From Owenia fusiformis (lineage: Eukaryota > Annelida > Polychaeta > Sabellida > Oweniidae): a stretch of 60,000 nucleotides of DNA. The position numbers and the translations under genes were made by a program. Positions 10,201 through 17,988 of this stretch are shown piece after piece. How positions within the stretch are numbered: the first letter of the stretch is position 1; every line of letters begins with the position of its first letter. The stretch spans positions 9,801,375-9,861,374 of the forward strand of contig CAIIXF020000005.1 of assembly GCA_903813345.2 (NCBI GenBank), read 5' to 3'. The notes under the pieces are model-generated. The model was not told where the DNA came from. It did no database searches and saw nothing but the letters and a program-made list of their open reading frames with translations.

Positions 10201-12772
10201 TCTATTTCACACTACACTTCTTTGTCACTAGAATCATCAATTCTTACCTTTTCTTGGTTCCTTCCAAAAATATGGCAATATTTTTCTTAATGTATGGGTC
10301 TCTGAGAATCTTATTAACGCTGGGTCTCTTACTCGGGTTTTGGTCTAACATGATTTTGATTAGATTAAGTAATTCGGGACTGTACTGTTTTGGCATTGTA
10401 GGCATCTGTAATGGACAATGAGATCACATTCCATAAACTTACATGCATGCAATTAGATTATAGATACATGTAGATATTTCAAACTTAAAAACATATTATG
10501 CTGCTCTATGATAAAATTATGCCATTATTAGATAGGTGACTGCTACAAAATTGTGAATTCAAAAACTTTTTGAAAACTTTTACTGGTTTAGTATACAGGA
10601 AAATACTCAATTTTTCATAGTTCACTGTCACAACATAATAGCTTACCTTGCCCCTTAATATTTTATATACCAATGAGTTCATGTCTTTTGCATTGAATGC
10701 ATGTTTTAATGTTGCCATCTCATATACACAGCACCCTAAAGCCCATACATCAGACTGGAAAACACGGATAGAGAGTTATTTTAATTGTACATACATAAAA
10801 TTTTGTTGAGCAAAAAAAGTCGAGAGCTGAAGCACTTGTTTCAAAGACTGAGTACAGAGCTACTCAACAAATATGTCGCAATAGGACAACTATTTCTACA
10901 GAATGCACATCAAATACATAGGGCATTGGATTATTAAAGCAAAATGGCTGTTTCTCCGGAATGAACACCACAAATATAAGATATTGGATCATTCAATAAG
11001 ACAGTTACTTCTACATAATATGTACCTTGTGATTGTATGGCTTGTTTGAAAACAGCTCCGGACTCATGTAGTATGGTGTTCCTATTAGTGTATTGGCCAT
11101 ATCACTGGAATTCTCTAGCACCCTGAAAAATTACATCAACTACTTTATCAACATCAATTCGAATGTAAAAGATTTCAGGCCCGTAGCCAGGATTTGCCGA
11201 GGGGGGTTCAGTTTTCAAAAATTTCCAGGGGGGGGGGTTCACATTTGACAATTATGGCCAAAATATGGCTGAAATTACTTGAAAAGTGCTCAAAATGGTG
11301 AAAAACTGCATGATTTTGAAAGAATTTTTGGACAGGGGGGGTTCGCCCGAACCCTGCGAACCCCCCCTGGCTACGGGCCTGGATTTGAAATAAACAGATC
11401 ACAATTCAAGACAACACATTAACACCTTTAAAATAAGACAAATAATGAGTACTTTTTTCATTGTCATTTACGTTAGTATAATGCATAGCACTAATACATG
11501 AATAAAAATGTCAACTGAATGCAGTATTTACAGCATTAGTTTATCATACCTTGCAATTCCTAGATCTCCGAGTTTTATTATTTTGCTCTTGGTTAGGAAA
11601 ATATTTTGTGTTTTTAAATCTCTGTGTAAGATGTTTCTCTCATGCATATACTGGAAAATGAAGAAATAAAAATTTAACCACAAATCTTGTTTGAAAAACA
11701 CATGTACATGAACATCATAAAAAGCAAATACTGTAAACTACATGTATATGAAATATATTTTCATGTTCTACTGAAGAACAAAATAATATCTCATTACAGC
11801 CTAAAATATTTTTTATCTTCAAAATGGGGGTCAGGATTGTAAAGTTAGTATAGGTAAATGGTAAGGGCCACATACTTGATGTGAAACAACATTTTAACAT
11901 ACCTGCAGAGCCATTGCTATCTGTACGAACCACTCAACCACTTGTCGCTCCTCAAGTGCTGTACCTTTCTGTTCTTTCAGTCTATTATACAGATCCCCTC
12001 CCTCACAGAACCCCATAGCTATATACAGATAACCTTCCTCAGTCTCAAATGAGTCCCTATAGGAGACTATATTTGGATGACGTAGTTTGGATAATAACTT
12101 AGCCTCTTGTTCAGCTGCCTTTCTTTCACGCTTTGATGAATCGCGTAAATTCATCTTTTTCAACACATACTGAAAAAATAGTATACCATCATGTAAAATG
12201 TTATATGAATAATAAATAAATTTTATATACTTTAATAAAACTAAATACTTTTTTTTCAAAACTCGCAAATGGATGCAACATAAAGATTTATGCCAGTCTC
12301 ACATAAAGAAAAAAATCTATGTCTATATTTTAGTGATCTCCACAGAATTTTTTTCTCAAGTGGGTGCAAAATTCTCATTTTCACAATTCAGACCAAAATT
12401 GGTCAAAATATACCCATTTTTCATGATTTTCCTAATTTTCAAGTGGGTGCAAATAGATTTTCAGGTGGGAGCAAGCCTATTTTCAAAATCTCAGGTGGGT
12501 GCTGCGCCCACTTGCTTTAATGCTGGGGAGATCACTATATTTGTATACAGTTAAATCTGGTAAGTGGAACACTTCTGTAGATAAGACATCTCTAAGAGGA
12601 ACACATCTATGAGAACACCTCTAACTAATTCAAATAAAAGTGTCCCGTTATCAAAGGTTTAACTGGTCCATTTACATGTACTTACATTTTTCTTGTCTTT
12701 CTTGTGTTTGGTAAGCCAGACCTCTCCATAACTGCCCTTCCCAATCACTTTGATTGTGTCATACATCTCCAT
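1097..12772 (-). CDS. NEK4: NEK4-type NIMA-related Ser/Thr kinase, 13 coding exons, 3' end outside window
   Basis: Coding exons in transcript order: 12772-12686, 12169-11903, 11650-11550, 11122-11026, 10754-10647, 10405-10248, 9962-9734, 8150-8055, 7650-7480, 6796-6721, 3001-2877, 2547-2435, 1204-1097. Every junction has AG/GT ends and the phases chain without conflict, giving 1736 nt (about 578 codons). Residues 1 to about 265 form a full kinase domain: glycine loop GKGSYGEV (11-18), beta-3 Lys33, HRDLKTQN (127-134, catalytic Asp129), metal-binding GDLG (146-149), GTPYYMSPE (166-174). The DLG in place of DFG and segments such as [19 protein letters not shown] are what I know from NEK4. The C-terminal part is Ser/Pro/Lys-rich and low in complexity, as in NEK4 tails. 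The family acts at cilia/centrosomes and in DNA-damage signalling. The start is the first ATG after an acceptor. The stop codon lies left of the window. Confidence 0.93.
1205..2434 (-). other. NEK4 intron
   Basis: AT-rich intron. I see only a short local duplication near 1785-1900 (GCTGAAACTGAT twice; GGGGACACTATA twice). No further exon recognised. Confidence 0.6.
2435..2547 (-). CDS. NEK4: NEK4 exon: Ser/Asp-rich stretch
   Basis: 113 bp, acceptor TTTTCCAG. It encodes [20 protein letters not shown], then an SSSDSSESS acidic-serine run and KKK. Two donors are possible: GTCGGT (ends 2435, phase 2) and GTATGA (ends 2431, phase 0). Only the phase-2 choice keeps the next exon open. Confidence 0.65.
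2877..3001 (-). CDS. NEK4: NEK4 exon: charged C-terminal region
   Basis: 125 bp, phase 1 to 0, acceptor GTATTTTCAG, donor GTAGAC. It begins [20 protein letters not shown]. It is joined to the previous exon across the ~3.7 kb intron that holds the GPCR gene. Confidence 0.72.
5018..6325 (+). CDS. Rhodopsin-family (class A) peptide-type GPCR, intronless
   Basis: 435 codons in one exon. It has an N-terminus with several N-glycosylation sites (NGT, NTT), then seven hydrophobic segments: TM1 with N1.50 ([13 protein letters not shown]), TM2 [12 protein letters not shown] (LAxxD), a Cys before TM3 (PCKILSAF), ECL2 Cys (RKCGLAP), TM6 ending [10 protein letters not shown], and TM7 [20 protein letters not shown] with a Cys-rich palmitoylation-type site. 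It resembles neuropeptide/TRH-type receptors, but the ligand cannot be told. Three hallmark motifs deviate: DRY is ERC, CWxP is TLLP, and NPxxY is NMLIY (Pro7.50 lost). The frame is uninterrupted, so it is probably a working but divergent receptor. The start is the first of two adjacent ATGs; the second, or a later Met, is possible. It lies antisense inside a NEK4 intron. Confidence 0.92.
   Translation: MMHNGTLSHMNMATQSSTNVVETVNTTAGTSNPFTVFLKDPEKYFYDPASIPILTIAMPIILGMGVICNSAFIYVVIKLKHMHNATNYYLVNLAIADLIYLHIVVIDKVLRYGISPFAKDYGPWGHRPCKILSAFIFLPHLVSEGTIMLFTYERCRALRSTGAIYRQSNKRCLVYIIITWFIAMFALIPCIYFIDGASFTLNWIQDTITHQYTIRKCGLAPISFFGSLTIQCNGLQTIPFIFIAFAIIGLNVLILKALHSSAKLSNKYLKNRTKSNSKRQIALMLIATSSVFYLTLLPYYLDDILYGLNKVGLIPFIKLPKVWIQTGRFMAYFNSAINMLIYNIFSRRYRNAFKEAFCCCLIGKTTHTYSSSSRNSAPNVHENGARMAPMNSDIVHMGGSNTASIDGETICTLNDTSRRARASDKIQEFTIDTYI
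6385..6547. mobile_element. Small TA-flanked MITE, TACAGTAAAAC family
   Basis: Begins TACAGTAAAACCTGTCCAAG and ends CACTGTA, with internal 'GTGGAACACC/GAGGTG' motifs shared with the copies at 12546-12665 and 54954-55124. About 160 bp, no coding. TA ends suggest a Tc1/mariner-type non-autonomous element. Confidence 0.6.
6721..6796 (-). CDS. NEK4: NEK4 exon: Arg/Glu-rich, short
   Basis: 76 bp, phase 0 to 1, acceptor TTTTAACAG. It encodes [20 protein letters not shown] then PRSSQ. The donor GTTTGA is weak, but the phase-1 end matches the next exon exactly (CAA G | TG TTA). Confidence 0.7.
7480..7650 (-). CDS. NEK4: NEK4 exon: Ser-rich, at the edge of a tandem array of its own 5' end
   Basis: 171 bp, 57 codons, phase 0 at both ends, acceptor CATTTTTTAG, donor GTAGGT. 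It encodes [20 protein letters not shown], then a serine run, ending PDSETPR. Its first ~60 bp and acceptor are repeated three more times upstream at 7674-7932. Starting from the next copy would reach a stop (TTATAA) in the spacer, so only this nearest acceptor gives a full-length frame. Confidence 0.8.
7590..7932 (-). repeat. Four tandem 86-88 bp copies of a NEK4 exon 5' end plus splice acceptor
   Basis: The segment from the exon's PRPNSGTPK codons through the acceptor and ~35 bp of intron recurs with shared points at 7636, 7723, 7809 and 7897. The copies are nearly identical, so the duplication is recent. The proximal copy is the used exon; the other three carry intact-looking TTTTAG acceptors. 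Confidence 0.9.
8055..8150 (-). CDS. NEK4: NEK4 exon: Lys-rich linker
   Basis: 96 bp, 32 codons, phase 0 at both ends, acceptor TTTTATTCAG, donor GTAAGTAG. It encodes [20 protein letters not shown] and more charged residues. It is supported by splice signals and phase rather than by similarity. Confidence 0.78.
8450..9038. mobile_element. Non-autonomous hAT element with CCGGTTAA subterminal repeats
   Basis: Ends TAGAGGTGTCAA / TTGACACCACTA. The 8-bp target duplication is GAGGAAAG (8442-8449) / GAGGGAAG (9039-9046), one mismatch. Both subterminal regions are packed with GGTTAACCGG. The interior has two tandem 134-bp units (shared points 8561, 8695, 8829). No transposase. Confidence 0.85.
9435..9474. 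repeat. Perfect 13-bp inverted repeat
   Basis: CACTTAACAAACT and its reverse complement AGTTTGTTAAGTG, separated by 14 bp. Possible hairpin or tiny element inside a NEK4 intron; function unknown. Confidence 0.8.
9734..9962 (-). CDS. NEK4: NEK4 exon: post-kinase linker, Ser/Pro-rich
   Basis: 229 bp, phase 2 to 0. It starts [20 protein letters not shown], with three short KRPSSG-like repeats, then acidic and Ser-rich sequence ending PPSRRK before GTATTG. The open frame runs on upstream of the acceptor, but that part is intron. No domain is recognised. Confidence 0.82.
10248..10405 (-). CDS. NEK4: NEK4 exon: end of kinase domain
   Basis: 158 bp, acceptor CCATTACAG, donor GTAAGA, leaving in phase 2. 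It contains [20 protein letters not shown] (helix H with the conserved Arg) and [17 protein letters not shown], the usual end of NEK1/4 kinase domains. Confidence 0.95.
10647..10754 (-). CDS. NEK4: NEK4 exon: C-lobe helices F-G
   Basis: 108 bp, 36 codons, phase 0 at both ends. It begins [20 protein letters not shown] (helix F DxWxxG motif). Donor GTAAGC. Confidence 0.95.
11026..11122 (-). CDS. NEK4: NEK4 exon: activation segment
   Basis: 97 bp entering in phase 2 and leaving in phase 0. It encodes [20 protein letters not shown] and then [12 protein letters not shown], that is the activation loop through the APE-equivalent SPE. The Thr after MAN is in the usual activation-loop position. The donor is GTACAT. 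Confidence 0.94.
11176..11381. mobile_element. MITE with 16-bp perfect terminal inverted repeats
   Basis: CAGGCCCGTAGCCAGG at 11176-11191 and its exact reverse complement at 11366-11381. 5-bp target duplication GATTT at 11171-11175 and 11382-11386. G-runs near the left end and C-runs near the right. Inserted in a NEK4 intron just upstream of the activation-segment exon; no transposase. Confidence 0.88.
11550..11650 (-). CDS. NEK4: NEK4 exon: catalytic loop and DLG motif
   Basis: 101 bp, 33 codons plus 2 bases. It carries HRDLKTQN (catalytic Asp) and KLGDLGIA, where DLG replaces the usual DFG, a NEK4-like trait. Donor GTATGA; phase 2. Confidence 0.95.
11903..12169 (-). CDS. NEK4: NEK4 exon: N-lobe, beta-3 lysine to helix E
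   Basis: 89 codons, phase 0 at both ends, acceptor TTTTTTCAG, donor GTATGTT. It begins [12 protein letters not shown]; the first Lys is the ATP-anchoring lysine. It contains the helix-C segment [11 protein letters not shown] with its Glu, then [12 protein letters not shown] and [15 protein letters not shown], both close to vertebrate NEK4. Confidence 0.95.
12332..12536. mobile_element. MITE with AGTGATCTCC ends (copy 1)
   Basis: Ends AGTGATCTCC / GGAGATCACT, with possible 5-bp target duplication TATTT. The interior repeats 'GTGGGTGCAAA' motifs. A second copy lies at 50166-50357. Chance reading frames in it are not genes. Confidence 0.75.
12546..12665. mobile_element. Small MITE, TACAGTAAAAC family
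   Basis: Begins TACAGTTAAATCTGGTAAGT and ends GGTTTAACTG, with AAGTGGAACAC and AGAACACCTC inside as in its relatives. It directly follows another repeat in the first NEK4 coding intron. More diverged than the copy at 54954. Confidence 0.5.
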
Positions 12773-12773
12773 T
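12686..12773 (-). CDS. NEK4: NEK4 coding exon 1 (start codon, glycine loop)
   Basis: Acceptor CTTTCAG precedes A-ATG, so the ATG (12772-12770) is one base into the exon and an upstream non-coding exon is implied. It encodes 29 residues starting [20 protein letters not shown] and carries the ATP-binding glycine loop. Donor GTAAGT after AAAAAT; phase 0. Confidence 0.93.
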
Positions 12774-13575
12774 CTGAAAGATTTGTTTTATCAGCTTATG
12801 GATTAAATTACTCCTCTGAAAAACATCAAATGTGTTTATGTCATGGACATTATTTGTATCTGGTACGACCAAAGTAGAAGGTGAATTAAGTCCAGATACA
12901 TATGTTAATCAATTACAAATGTCATTATGTCATCCTATCTGGCTTGGCTTCATTAATATTATGCAAAAGCCACTGCCTGGTAGAATAATATTCAATAACA
13001 ACTTAATTAGACATATGTACATCCATAACTCCAATATCGTTCTGCCTTTGAAAGGGATCAAACAAAAATATTTATTTGATAGAAATAACCTGGCGGTAAT
13101 ATTGTCTCATTTTGGCAAAATTTATACATGACATGATAAAGCACCATATTAGAAACTGAAAACTGATAAAAAATATTTCAGTTACCAGATTATTAATATT
13201 TCTCCTGAAGAAGGCAGTCAATTTGGACCACAAACAAGTTCAATGCCTTGTTGTGATTAATTAGACTTTGCTATATGTTTGGAATTAGTTGAACTTATCA
13301 AATCTTTAATTATTGAGTCAGAGTAACCAATACAGCATATTTCTGCGACAGTTTTTTTTGTACTAAAACTGCAGTTATGACTTTTTAGACTTTTTATCGA
13401 CCATGGATGAAATAAAAAATTAACCCCAAGTAGCCATAGGAAGAAGTTACTCCATAACCCAGTCTCCATAACCCCATGAATGTGGGGGAGTTTTACCTTT
13501 TTCTTATTTTTGACATTTAGTGATAGCAAAACTCTCCTACAAATGTCAGCTATTCGAAATCTTGTAGTTGGACAA

Positions 13576-14205
13576 AATGGTCAGTAGTGTAGCCAGAATT
13601 TGACAGGAGGGGGTTTGAATATTTTCGGCAAATTCTTTTTGGAGCCACCCAATGGTGACTTTGGTGAAAACGTTTTCAAGTTTGCTTAATCCCTGCCTAA
13701 TTTGCTTAAATTTGGCCAAATTTGTATTTTCTGCCAAAAAGCAAGAGCAAAATCATAAGACAAGTGAAATATCCCAATTTTTGACCAATTTCGTTCATTA
13801 GGAACATTTATAGGCAAAAATCTAGAACTTTTTTCAACAAAGGCCTCTAAAAATCCCTTTAAGTTTTATGTTTTTACCACTCTCTGGAAGCTCAAAGACA
13901 TTATCAGACTCCCCCCCCCCCCAATTCAATTCAAACATAAGTTGTGTAATTCAATTGTCTATTTTCGATTTCTCGCAAAATGTAAATCAGAGGCAAAACA
14001 ATTAGGAAAAACTGAGTTCTAATGAAAGAAAACAATTTTAAGGGTAACTAATGACCAAAACTAGAGTTTTCTAGCGTTCAGAACTTTGGTGCACCAGGTA
14101 GATTGCATCACTGAACTTTTACATTCTCTCATTTATATCATAAATTAGGGACCATTTTGACCTTATATCCAAATAAGACAGAACCCCCTCTCCCTACGGC
14201 CCTGA
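13576..14205. mobile_element. Decayed larger relative of the GTAGCCAGG element
   Basis: Left end GTAGTGTAGCCAGAATTTG followed by a G-rich run; right end AGAACCCCCTCTCCCTACGG then CCCTGA. These match the TIR/G-run layout of the element at 11176 in diverged form. A poly-C run is at 13910-13922. Limits approximate. Confidence 0.45.
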
Positions 14206-14280
14206 TGGTGGACAATTTCAAGAACTAGATATAAATGCTGAATAATTGCTAATATGAATAATATTCAATCACTATTACAT

Positions 14281-14580
14281 TGGGAAAAGTGTTTTGTAAA
14301 AGAAAACAAGAGAATTGGTAAGGAAAATGCTGATAAGACCTGATTTTCATCTTCAATTCATCAAAGTATCCAATGAAAACAAAACGGTAGACAATATGAA
14401 AAATTTCAAGATCCAGAAATGCAGAAAAAGGCATATGAAGCATTGTTTCCAGTTATCAATCTCTTACTACATTGGTAAAAGTGTTTTGTCAAAGAAAACA
14501 AGAGAATAGGTAGGCAAACTGCTTAAAATAGTCCTGACTTTCATCTTCAATTCATCAAGGTATCCAACTACACAATTTGG
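14281..14580 (+). repeat. Imperfect tandem duplication, period ~193 bp
   Basis: A stretch starting near GGTAAAAGTGTTTTGT, followed by AAGAAAACAAGAGAAT and TTTTCATCTTCAATTCATCA, occurs at 14281 and again at 14474. Nothing else in the stretch 12774-14820 beyond repeats. Confidence 0.7.
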
Positions 14581-14837
14581 AATAGGTTTCAGCTGTGGGT
14601 GAGGTTTGCCGTATCATAGTCAAACATTTATGGGGTTAGGGCACGGTTATGGGAAATCCTCCATATATTACTTATATTATTTGTCAGGTAACGCAGTTTC
14701 CATCCAAAATAAAAAATATGTATTTCTAAAATAAATTATTTGTCTAGTTTTCATTTTTAAACAAATATCCTGAGACACAAGAGGAGGGAACGCCCCAGAG
14801 TTTAAAGATGACATACATAATTACCTCTCTTGCTTAC

Positions 14838-15035
14838 CACCTTCGTTCGTTCGAATTTTCATCGGCTAGTTTTCAAATACTACACTTCGATGGGATGTTT
14901 TAATTGATATAGGCATATTCCATACACCTTTCTTTATATTGATGTGAAATGAGAAGCTATGATATTGGTTAACACGCCAGAAATGAACATAATATTATTC
15001 GAAGCGTATTTCGAAAATTTTGAAGCCGCCATTGA
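14838..15035 (-). other. NEK4: Candidate non-coding first exon of NEK4
   Basis: An upstream exon is required because the start codon sits one base after an acceptor. Downstream of the promoter-like cluster at 15025-15070, the minus strand reaches donors at GTG|GTAAGC (exon end 14838) and GAGAG|GTAATT (exon end 14825). The transcription start is a guess based on the YY1 position. Confidence 0.35.
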
Positions 15036-15070
15036 TGACGTCATTTGTTTGTCGACTTTTGACCAATCAG
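15025..15070 (-). promoter_or_regulatory. CCAAT + CRE + YY1 cluster, probable NEK4 promoter
   Basis: Read on the minus strand: CTGATTGGTC (NF-Y type CCAAT box, 15070-15061), palindromic TGACGTCA (CRE, 15043-15036), AATGGCGGC (YY1, 15033-15025). This order is typical of TATA-less housekeeping promoters with YY1 just inside the transcript. It lies 2.3 kb upstream of the NEK4 start codon in the correct orientation. Confidence 0.55.
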
Positions 15071-15303
15071 CGACGATGTCATCTCAATACAGATTTACAT
15101 TATAAGCGTATGTCATCTTTGAACCCTGGTGTTTCTCCCCCTCTGCTGAGACACATAATTAGTTAGTAATTAGTAAAAAACACTAAACAGAAAAATAAAA
15201 ATAAAAAAAATATTCATACCTCCAAATCTGCTTTATTGGTTAGATAATGCACCAAATCACAATGGTTGTTCAAAATAAAAATTTAAGGGCACGGAGTGCC
15301 TTA

Positions 15304-15340
15304 TCTCGCGAGAATAAAGCAAATCACGCAAAGGCGTGCA
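15304..15340 (+). promoter_or_regulatory. TCTCGCGAGA and NRF1-like motifs
   Basis: An exact palindromic TCTCGCGAGA at 15304-15313 (an element bound by BANP and associated with housekeeping promoters) and TGCATGCGCA close to the NRF1 site. They lie directly upstream of the ATG of the broken P-loop gene, in promoter-like spacing. Confidence 0.5.
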
Positions 15341-15363
15341 TGCGCACAACGGTACCCTAAAAC

Positions 15364-15797
15364 ATGGCTCAGTTTGTGAATTTACCACGGGAAAATGTCA
15401 AGGATTTAGTTGCCGCTGGTCATAATGTTTGCATTGTAGGTCAAGCAGGAACTGCTAAGACAACTCTTCTTCGAGAATTACTTTATGATGCCAAAAATGC
15501 CGGAAATCAAATAGCTTGAAATTTACCAAACCATTTCGTCCAGTGTTTCACAACCTGAAGTAGGTCATGACACATGTGCAGTAGAAATTGTCAATTTACT
15601 GAGCGGACCTTTCAATAGCCTGGAGAAATTTTACTCACGAGAATTGCAGTGTGGGAAATAAGCACCAGACAACAGACAAATGTCGAGTGTGAAAAGAAAT
15701 TTGTCCAGACTGTTTCAAACTGTGTGGTCAAAATTGTCTTCTGAGAAAGAAGTTGTCAACAAATGAAACAATGCAAAATATAGATTTCAATGGTTAA
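15364..15797 (+). pseudogene. Broken P-loop NTPase / Cys-rich gene fragment
   Basis: Three successive reading frames look coding. 15364-15519 encodes 51 residues starting MAQFVNLPRENVKDLVAAGH and including a Walker A-like GQAGTAKTTLLREL. The usual Gly before Lys is Ala. It ends in TGA. 15518-15661 continues in another frame (EIYQTISSSVSQPEVGHD...). 15663-15797, third frame, has an in-frame TGA where a Cys is expected and then KEICPDCFKLCGQNC, a zinc-binding-like cluster. Frameshifts, a stop and the Walker A change indicate decay. The Walker A context recalls PIF1-like helicases or other P-loop ATPases; the family is not settled. A first exon of a live gene is possible but less likely. Confidence 0.45.
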
Positions 15798-15949
15798 GAA
15801 CATTACATTATGCTACGATTCATTCAAAAATTGAATCTAGAGGACAGGTGACCATATTTTTTCATATTTTTTTAATTTTTAGTCGCATAACCTGGTGTAT
15901 ATACCTCCTAGATGGAGGACTTCCCACTATCCATGGGTTAGGGTGAAGG

Positions 15950-16182
15950 AGTGTAACGTCGATACCATTTTGGGTTAACTTTGACATGTGGGGTAACTTC
16001 GACACCTTGTTGTTTATTTGCTCTAATTTCTGATCTAGGGGGAAGCCATGGGATAGATCGCGGGATTTTAATTTTTCCAGATATCAAACATGGCGGAAAA
16101 CAGAAATTCTACTTCTAAATAGTAAGTGTCGAAGTTGCCCCATCTCTCATGTCAACATTACCCCACACGTCGACGTTACACC
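15950..16182. mobile_element. MITE with GTGTAACGTCGA ends
   Basis: Left GTGTAACGTCGATACC, right GTCGACGTTACACCC, with inner GGGGTAACTTCGACAC and its counterpart AGTGTCGAAGTTGCCCC. The arms extend ~40 bp with mismatches. No coding. Confidence 0.65.
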
Positions 16183-16552
16183 CTTAGGTCTCCATAAATC
16201 AAGTTCAATGAGGATTCAACCTTTCAATAGGGAGTCCACAAGCAGTATATACTTTCTAGTACGTATACATATCTTGACAAAACTACTAGACTTCAGGGCA
16301 CAAAGATCTTTGTTTTTTAGGTCAATGATCACTGACTGATCATGAAATCAGAAATGAAAAAAACTCACCTGACGACACGAATAGTTCTGTTGACTGTAGA
16401 CAAACTAAGCAACGTGATGTCGCATAGTTTCGAAGACCTTGTTCTCCCTAACTCAAACAATACGTGAGCAAAACTTGATAGAACAGACTGTCATAATACA
16501 GCAGAATCATACGTTTAAAGTTACAAATTTTTATTTTCTTGGCTTCCCTAGC

Positions 16553-16584
16553 AAAAATGGCGATTACAATGCATTCTGGGAAAA
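16553..16584 (+). promoter_or_regulatory. YY1 and ZNF143/Staf-like motifs, candidate dystroglycan promoter
   Basis: AAAAATGGCGATT (16553-16565) fits YY1 in plus orientation. TTACAATGCATTCTGGGAA (16564-16582) is, in reverse complement, close to the ZNF143/Staf site. Such pairs mark TATA-less promoters and are often bidirectional. The next strong plus-strand donor is at 17038. Confidence 0.5.
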
Positions 16585-17037
16585 TTTACAGGAGAGTTCT
16601 ACTTTCACTTTCGCTTTCATTAGTGAAGTATTGTAACTTTCCCGGAGTCTGTCGTTAAGAACCATATCACTTATAAGATATTTTCACGATGAGAATCTAA
16701 TTATACCAATTAGACTCAAATAAATAATGTGCATTAGGCATAATCAAGGTCCAATAGCCATGTTTGTTCACATTGTGTAGTAATAGTTTCTCAAGCTATT
16801 TATAGATGTCACAACAAACTAATTGTATATTTAGGGAGGGTGAATGGAATAGCAGGCAAGGTCACGTGATCGCTCAAACCGGACGAGAGTGTTATTAGAA
16901 TTCAAGAATTTTACATTGCAAAGTTTTCGTTATAACAATAATATTATTTCTCAAAATCGGCCAAGAATTGTTTGAGTGAAGGTTGAATCATTTACCACTC
17001 ACAAGCTGAGGTTTGGTGTCTCTGATCTCGATATTAG
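16553..17037 (+). other. DAG1: Candidate non-coding first exon of dystroglycan
   Basis: Ends at ATATTAG|GTGAGTATT, a strong donor. A GTCACGTGAT E-box-like site is at 16861-16870. It has no long reading frame, as expected of 5' UTR. Its link to the coding exon at 56468 is inferred from gene order and from the known layout of DAG1 (non-coding first exon, very long introns). A minus-strand donor at 16371 (GTCAG|GTGAGT) could instead belong to an alternative NEK4 first exon. Confidence 0.35.
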
Positions 17038-17105
17038 GTGAGTATTTAGACATTTATAAAACATGTGTTCAATTTTAAATTTTGAAAAATTCATAATTTT
17101 CTCAG

Positions 17106-17988
17106 ATTAAGGTTCAGCTGGAAAGTAACATTTTGGTAAAAATTGCTATACCTGCACATGTTATTTTCTGGTACATAATTAAGTATGAAGGCATGTGTGT
17201 ATTTCCTTGCTTTTTTCAGGAAAGTATCATTACACTGTCTACTTTTAGTAAACCTGGAAACAGGTCAATGGTAGCTCCTGTGTTGTCTGGAAACTTTGAA
17301 AGAAAATTTGGAAAAACAGGAAGTGCGAAATATCAGAATTCCCCGGAGTTCCCTTTGAACGCCTACCAGATATTCTAAAAGAAGACAATGTAATGATACT
17401 TTCCTGAAAAAAGCAAGGAAATTGATACATGCCTTCATACTTTATTTTGTACCAGAAAATAACATGTGCAGGTATAGCAATTTTTTACCAAAATGTTACT
17501 TTCCAGCTGTTAAGGTACAGCTGGAAAGTAACATTTTGGTAAAAAATTGCTATACCTGCACATGTTATTTTCTGGTACAAAATAAAGTATGAAGGCATGT
17601 GTCAATTTCCTTGCTTTTTTCAGGAAAGTATCATTACATTGTCTTCTTTTAGAGTATCTGGTAGGGGTTCAATTAGTATGTATCCAACAGACCGAATATA
17701 ATATTTATTCAGACGAAGGATACAGTCTAGGGGTTCAATGGGAACTCCAGGAAATTCTGATATTTCACACTTTCTATTTTTCCAAATTTTCTTTCAAAGT
17801 TTCCAGACAACACAAAAGCTTCCATTGACCTGTTTCCAGATATGCTAAAAGTAAACAGTGTAATGATACTTTCCTGAAAAAAGCAAGGAAATACACACAT
17901 GACGTCATACTTAATTTTGTACCAGAAAATAACATGTGCAGCTATAGCAATTTTTTACCAAAATGTTACTTTCCAGCTGAACCTTAAT
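17106..17988. repeat. 883-bp near-perfect palindrome made of two inverted hairpin units
   Basis: ATTAAGGTTCAGCTGGAAAG at the left end returns as its reverse complement at 17969-17988. The centre (17504-17525) reads CCAGCTGTTAAGGTACAGCTGG. Each half also has inverted ~130-bp arms (17106-17240 against 17380-17515; 17512-17640 against 17845-17988). So there are four copies of the arm in alternating orientation. The right half has a 54-66 bp insertion near 17662-17739. Confidence 0.88.
17674..17727. mobile_element. Tiny (54-56 bp) insertion with duplicated flank
   Basis: Sequence starting TAGTATGTATCC and ending GGATACAGTC(TA), imperfect inverted ends, between two copies of TAGGGGTTCAAT (17662-17673 and 17728-17739). 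The mirror position in the other half of the palindrome has a single uninterrupted copy, which shows that this is an insertion. Confidence 0.6.

Noticed and set aside
12273-12554. Overlapping open frames of 76-93 codons with VGAxxxF patterns
   Set aside because: They lie wholly within a small inverted-repeat element and are not kept in its second copy at 50166.
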